The position numbers were made by a program, and so were the translations under genes. DNA of 64,000 bases from Thereva unica. Its lineage: Eukaryota; Arthropoda; Insecta; Diptera; Therevidae. The stretch is from assembly GCA_949987705.1 (NCBI GenBank), contig OX465286.1:16877676-16941675 (forward strand), read 5' to 3'. The notes under the pieces were generated by a model, which saw only the letters and a program-made list of their open reading frames with translations, made no database searches and was not told the origin of the DNA. Of the stretch, positions 60,988 to 64,000 are shown piece by piece (positions within the stretch are counted from its first letter, which is position 1; every line of letters starts with the position of its first letter).

Positions 60988-61898
60988 TCACATAAAAAAA
61001 AAAAATATATGTATGTGCAATTCAAAATTTGATTTCTCTTCCTCCTGTTTTTCTGCTTTGGCTTTGTAAGCTAAGCAGAACTTGCACTGATCTTTCTTTG
61101 GATTAAAAAATCCTAAATTGTATCCTTTGAAAACTTGCCTGTATTTGCTTATGCATACCGGTTTCAAACTGTTCTTTCTGCATTCATCTATTTGCATATT
61201 CAGAGATGAATCTAAGTACTTTTTACTTGTCGATTTACGACAGTAGTGACTCTCTACTGCAGGAAAAGAAGCTATATGCTTCTCTAAGTACTCTTTTTCA
61301 GTTTGAGGCAGTTTATTGTGTGGCGGATGCTTGCCCCGTTTATCTTTCTCAAGGCATCCTTGGGAGGTCGTTTTTGCAAGAACGCTCCTCATGAGGGAGT
61401 CCGTAATATTAAAAGTTGCTAAAAAAAACCTTCGGCATACCTTTATTCGTTGACTGTCAACCGTTAAATAATAATTTATGGTAAAGCTTCGTCGCGATTC
61501 AGTCAAATTCCTCGTTGTTCGTGCTTTTGGCTTGTTTTCAATGCATATTAATGAAACTCCGTTGATCATCGATACTAGCCATTCCACGAAATTTTTCACA
61601 CAATATTTTTCTGCTTTCTTCACTGATTTTATTGCATTTAACATGTTTTGATTTTCCATTGCAAGGTGAGCATAACATATGTAGGTTTAGCCGGTCATTG
61701 AGCACCCTTTGATCCAACGTAGGCCTCACCTTTAGCCCTTTTAATTTTTCTGATGCTCTTCTTCCATCCTTCCTTATTTGATGTTAGTTTCTTGGGAATA
61801 TTTGAGGAACTGACAGCGTTCTCAGCTTCACTTTCACCTGGCTCCGAATCATATGAAGAACTTGGACTGTATGATGAAACTAAAGGACTAAAGTCCAT
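60988..61898 (-). pseudogene. Decayed transposon-associated gene (KDQC..C protein family)
   Basis: Three minus-strand open pieces in three different frames line up as one protein: 61898-61695 (acidic Ser-rich start, then KEGWKKSIRKIKRAKGEAYV), 61729-61538 (CSPCNGKSKHVKC, a Cys-rich pair), and 61659-60988 (KVCRRFFLATFNIT, then HIASFPAVESHYCRK, then FFNPKKDQCKFC). This order is what I recall of a family widespread in aphids, Hydra and other animals and thought to be transposon-related; I know no proven function. Two frameshifts (about 61695-61729 and 61540-61580) break it, and the C-terminal end runs into an A/T homopolymer at 60993-61005, so the rest of the gene is missing. The first two pieces begin at in-frame ATGs. 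Family assignment is from memory. Confidence 0.6.
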
Positions 61899-62837
61899 GG
61901 CGTCTTCATCACTATCAAAAGCCTGGGAAGGACAAGGTAATTCTTTGCTGATTTTCCCTATTTACGGAAAATGCAATTAGTATCCCAATGATTGTAATCA
62001 AAACAAAACCTACTTAGCTTTTTGTTAAAACCATCATTTTTTTTTTTTGCTTAATTGTATCTTCTCCCTGAACAGTGCTACTCGCTTCAAAATAAAGCAC
62101 GAAGATTATAAGTTATTCAAATACCAATTATTTTCCCTACCTGCCGGCATCATTCACGTTTGAAATTACTTTCTTCTGGAGAGCTAACGACAGACACAAT
62201 GCTCCATGACTTGCCATTGTAATTTTCATTAAACTTTAACTTAGTTAATTCAATCAAATTTGCAAATTCGTAAATTTTCCACAAAACCTCAACTGCCCTC
62301 TATTAAGGAAACTGTTGCAATGAATAAAAGTTCTTCAGAACTTCAAAAAAAAAAAAAACAAAAAAAAAAAGTAAACAAATAAGTCTGTGCTGGATTGAAC
62401 AAGCCCTATCATGCCCAGCTGTAGGTTTTCAATTTCACCATAAAAACAATATTTACATCATGCTGAAGATTTCCGTTACACCAGAACAACGAATGTGCAC
62501 ATTCATGATTTTGGCGTAACGCATTTTGCAATTACTTAATTTTCAGGAGATTCAGAAAAATGAAATTTTGAATTTGTGCAGGCATAAAGTGGAATTTCAC
62601 ATTGGCGGTTTTGGCCAATTGTTCTTTAAGAAATTCGGCGCACTGTGAAATGCATAACTCAAAATTGCCAAAAAAGCACATTCATGGTTTTGCCATAGAC
62701 CCGACGATATGTATTTTGTGAAAATAAAAAATTGGTTGTAATTGACACATTTTAGTTAATATTTAAAATATAACATTTGTTTGATAGTAGTCTGTAAGAA
62801 TTTTTTCTGTAGACGAATAAATAAATAAATAAATATC
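61899..62837. other. AT-rich intergenic region
   Basis: No gene seen. It holds T and A homopolymers (62038-62048, 62346-62370), a diverged 180-bp duplication marked by GCACATTCATGATTTTGG (62497) and GCACATTCATGGTTTTGC (62676), and an AAAT microsatellite (62815-62834). Confidence 0.6.
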
Positions 62838-62879
62838 TATTTAATCCCCCCCCTGAAAATATTTCTTGCTACGCCACTG
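62838..62879 (-). mobile_element. Candidate DNA-transposon terminus (CAGTGGCGTAGC end)
   Basis: Read on the minus strand, the segment begins CAGTGGCGTAGCAAGAAATA and continues into TTTTCAGGGGGGGATTAAAT. A terminal inverted repeat beginning CAGTGGCGTAGC is very common for hAT-like and related animal DNA transposons. The partner end was not found in the window, so this may be one end of an older truncated element lying to the left. A single short match, so tentative. Confidence 0.4.
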
Positions 62880-62882
62880 ATA

Positions 62883-62948
62883 ATGCCTACTCCACCTTCG
62901 CTTCCTCCTTGGCTACCTGATGAGCTTATTATTGTTTTGGCCGAATGA
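62883..62948 (+). CDS. Small Pro-rich open frame, possible exon
   Basis: An ATG-started frame of 21 codons beginning MPTPPSLPPWLPDEL. It lies directly after the transposon-like end and just before the candidate last exon. A GT at 62934 and the AG at 62982 would remove 49 nt and join the two in frame, but the donor (GTTTTG) is poor. Could be chance. No family recognised. Confidence 0.2.
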   Translation: MPTPPSLPPWLPDELIIVLAE

Positions 62949-62982
62949 ATGATAATAAACGAAATTTAATTATTAATTACAG

Positions 62983-63099
62983 ATTGAACCGCCACCACAT
63001 TCAGTATTCCCATGCGAACAAGCACCAGAAGTTGTCCGAAAATTATGTGCATCTGAAATACCCGGACGTGCGATACTAAGATTTCATGATATTGACTAA
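62983..63099 (+). CDS. Candidate terminal exon of an unrecognised gene
   Basis: Starts after TTTAATTATTAATTACAG, a fair splice acceptor, and is open for 38 codons (starting IEPPPHSVFPCEQAPEVV, ending ILRFHDID) to a TAA. Composition is protein-like and unlike the AT-rich surroundings: it is the only GC-balanced stretch in about 1 kb. AATAAA at 63262-63267 could end the transcript. Upstream exons are not identified; they may lie before the window's repeats or be the small frame at 62883. No family recognised. Confidence 0.4.
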   Translation: MEPPPHSVFPCEQAPEVVRKLCASEIPGRAILRFHDID

Positions 63100-63618
63100 A
63101 TCTTAAAACAACAACAAAACAAAAAACAACAACTTTTATCATAAAAACAAGAGAAAACAAAATTGATTTAATTATATATTATATATTGCAAAGAAAAAAA
63201 AAAAAAAGAAAACATTATTTTATTTAAGAAAAAAGATAAAATTGCAGAAATGTTTTGAAAAAATAAAATTAATTAAGAAAAATGTATTATTTTAAAAATG
63301 GTGTGTATTCTTTAGAAACAAAGAGAAAAAAGGAAATGGAGTAAAAACAAAAAAAAAAAAAATCGAGCCAAAAAATAAAATAGTTTTCATTAAAAATTCA
63401 TGCCGATTATACAACTCGCCGGATTTACTGCAGCGGGAGAAAATCCGATCCGCATTTGAAAATATTTGCATTATAGAATCCAACGGAATTCTGCATTATC
63501 GATCCGCACTGAAACTGCAATTTCACCACTAGCTGTCAAATTTTCCACGATATTTTCGCCAATCCTTAGAAAAATAAATATCTAAGTGCCAAAAATTAAG
63601 TGTTTTTAGTACGTAATT
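63100..63618. other. AT-rich sequence after the candidate exon
   Basis: Many A runs and TATA/AATT-rich text, probably 3' untranslated and intergenic. A minus-strand frame of 63 codons (63483-63292) ends in a phenylalanine-rich homopolymer product and is not convincing. Confidence 0.5.
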
Positions 63619-63734
63619 ATGGATACCATTAGGTTTTATTTTAATTTAGACGAGGAGAATAACAGGAAAGAAACTCGGAAAACAATCCGAAATATGTGCT
63701 AAGACATTTTCCAGTTACCAAACGTCCAGTGAGT
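63619..63734 (+). other. Possible first exon with splice donor
   Basis: An ATG at 63619 opens 27 codons (MDTIRFYFNLDEENNRK...) to a TAA at 63700-63702. A strong donor, CCA followed by GTGAGT, lies at 63729-63734. This could be a 5' exon, with the short frame as an upstream frame, but nothing downstream in the window confirms it. Confidence 0.2.
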
Positions 63735-64000
63735 AAAAATTTTCTGAAATTTGGTTTTGTTTATGTTCATAGTTCCTAAAACCATTGTTGTCATTTATTT
63801 TGAGATTTATAAAAAAAAAAAAAACTTCAGACTAAGCAAAGCCGCTTTTAGTTATGTTTTAAAAGGACTGTGAAAACTAAATTACCACCGGTGGTGGTAA
63901 AATCATCCTCACTAACTCCAGAATTTAAATTGCCAGCGTGTCGTAAGATTTTTAGCAGAAGTCAGATACCATAACGGTGTCGGTCAGGATCATTTTGCAT
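63735..64000. other. Right-end spacer
   Basis: No gene or repeat seen apart from an A run at 63812-63824 and the short palindrome ACCACCGGTGGT near 63883. Confidence 0.5.

Noticed and set aside
63292..63483. Minus-strand gene of 63 codons
   Set aside because: Half of the product comes from A/T homopolymer (Phe-rich), and there is no family similarity or splice context.

Overview
The window looks like arthropod, most probably insect, nuclear DNA; the order cannot be fixed from sequence alone. The pointers are an env-bearing Ty3/Gypsy element of the errantivirus type, a tRNA-headed SINE-like sequence, a fragment of a non-LTR element with an apurinic endonuclease motif, spliceosomal-type exon signals and AT-rich spacers. 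No bacterial gene organisation is present. About three quarters of the window (1-617 and 9345-56692) is one tandem satellite with a 311-bp monomer, so this is heterochromatin-like sequence, possibly pericentromeric or centromeric (inference).

Layout: (1) 1-617, satellite. (2) 618-9344, a complete minus-strand errantivirus-like retrotransposon inserted into one satellite monomer, with 4-bp AAAT target duplications, 474-bp LTRs that read as identical, primer-binding site, leader with a 60-bp tandem repeat, gag, pol in the -1 frame, env and polypurine tract. (3) 9345-56692, about 150 further monomers, including 202-bp deletion monomers, a rearranged monomer at about 16.28 kb, and several generations of higher-order duplications (periods 823/1750, 1866, about 5606, 2800/2812 and 2173/620 bp). 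(4) 56693-59078, an 8-bp minisatellite whose strand flips at 58232-58237, giving a large inverted repeat with a 6-nt loop. It joins the satellite at the centre of a palindrome present in every monomer. (5) 59079-64000, ordinary AT-rich flank holding an RTE-like non-LTR fragment, a SINE-like sequence with intact Pol III boxes, a frameshifted transposon-associated gene, a DNA-transposon-like terminus and a possible last exon of an unrecognised gene.

The only apparently intact genes are those of the retroelement: Gag forms the particle, the frameshifted Pol supplies protease, reverse transcriptase, RNase H and integrase, and Env is a class I-like fusion glycoprotein probably made from a spliced RNA. 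Long open frames across the satellite and minisatellite are treated as by-products of repeat structure, not genes. The points most worth a second look are the inverted 8-bp array and its junction, the palindrome that marks indels and the array boundary, the CENP-B-box-like motif at the site separating two monomer classes, and the young, apparently complete errantivirus.
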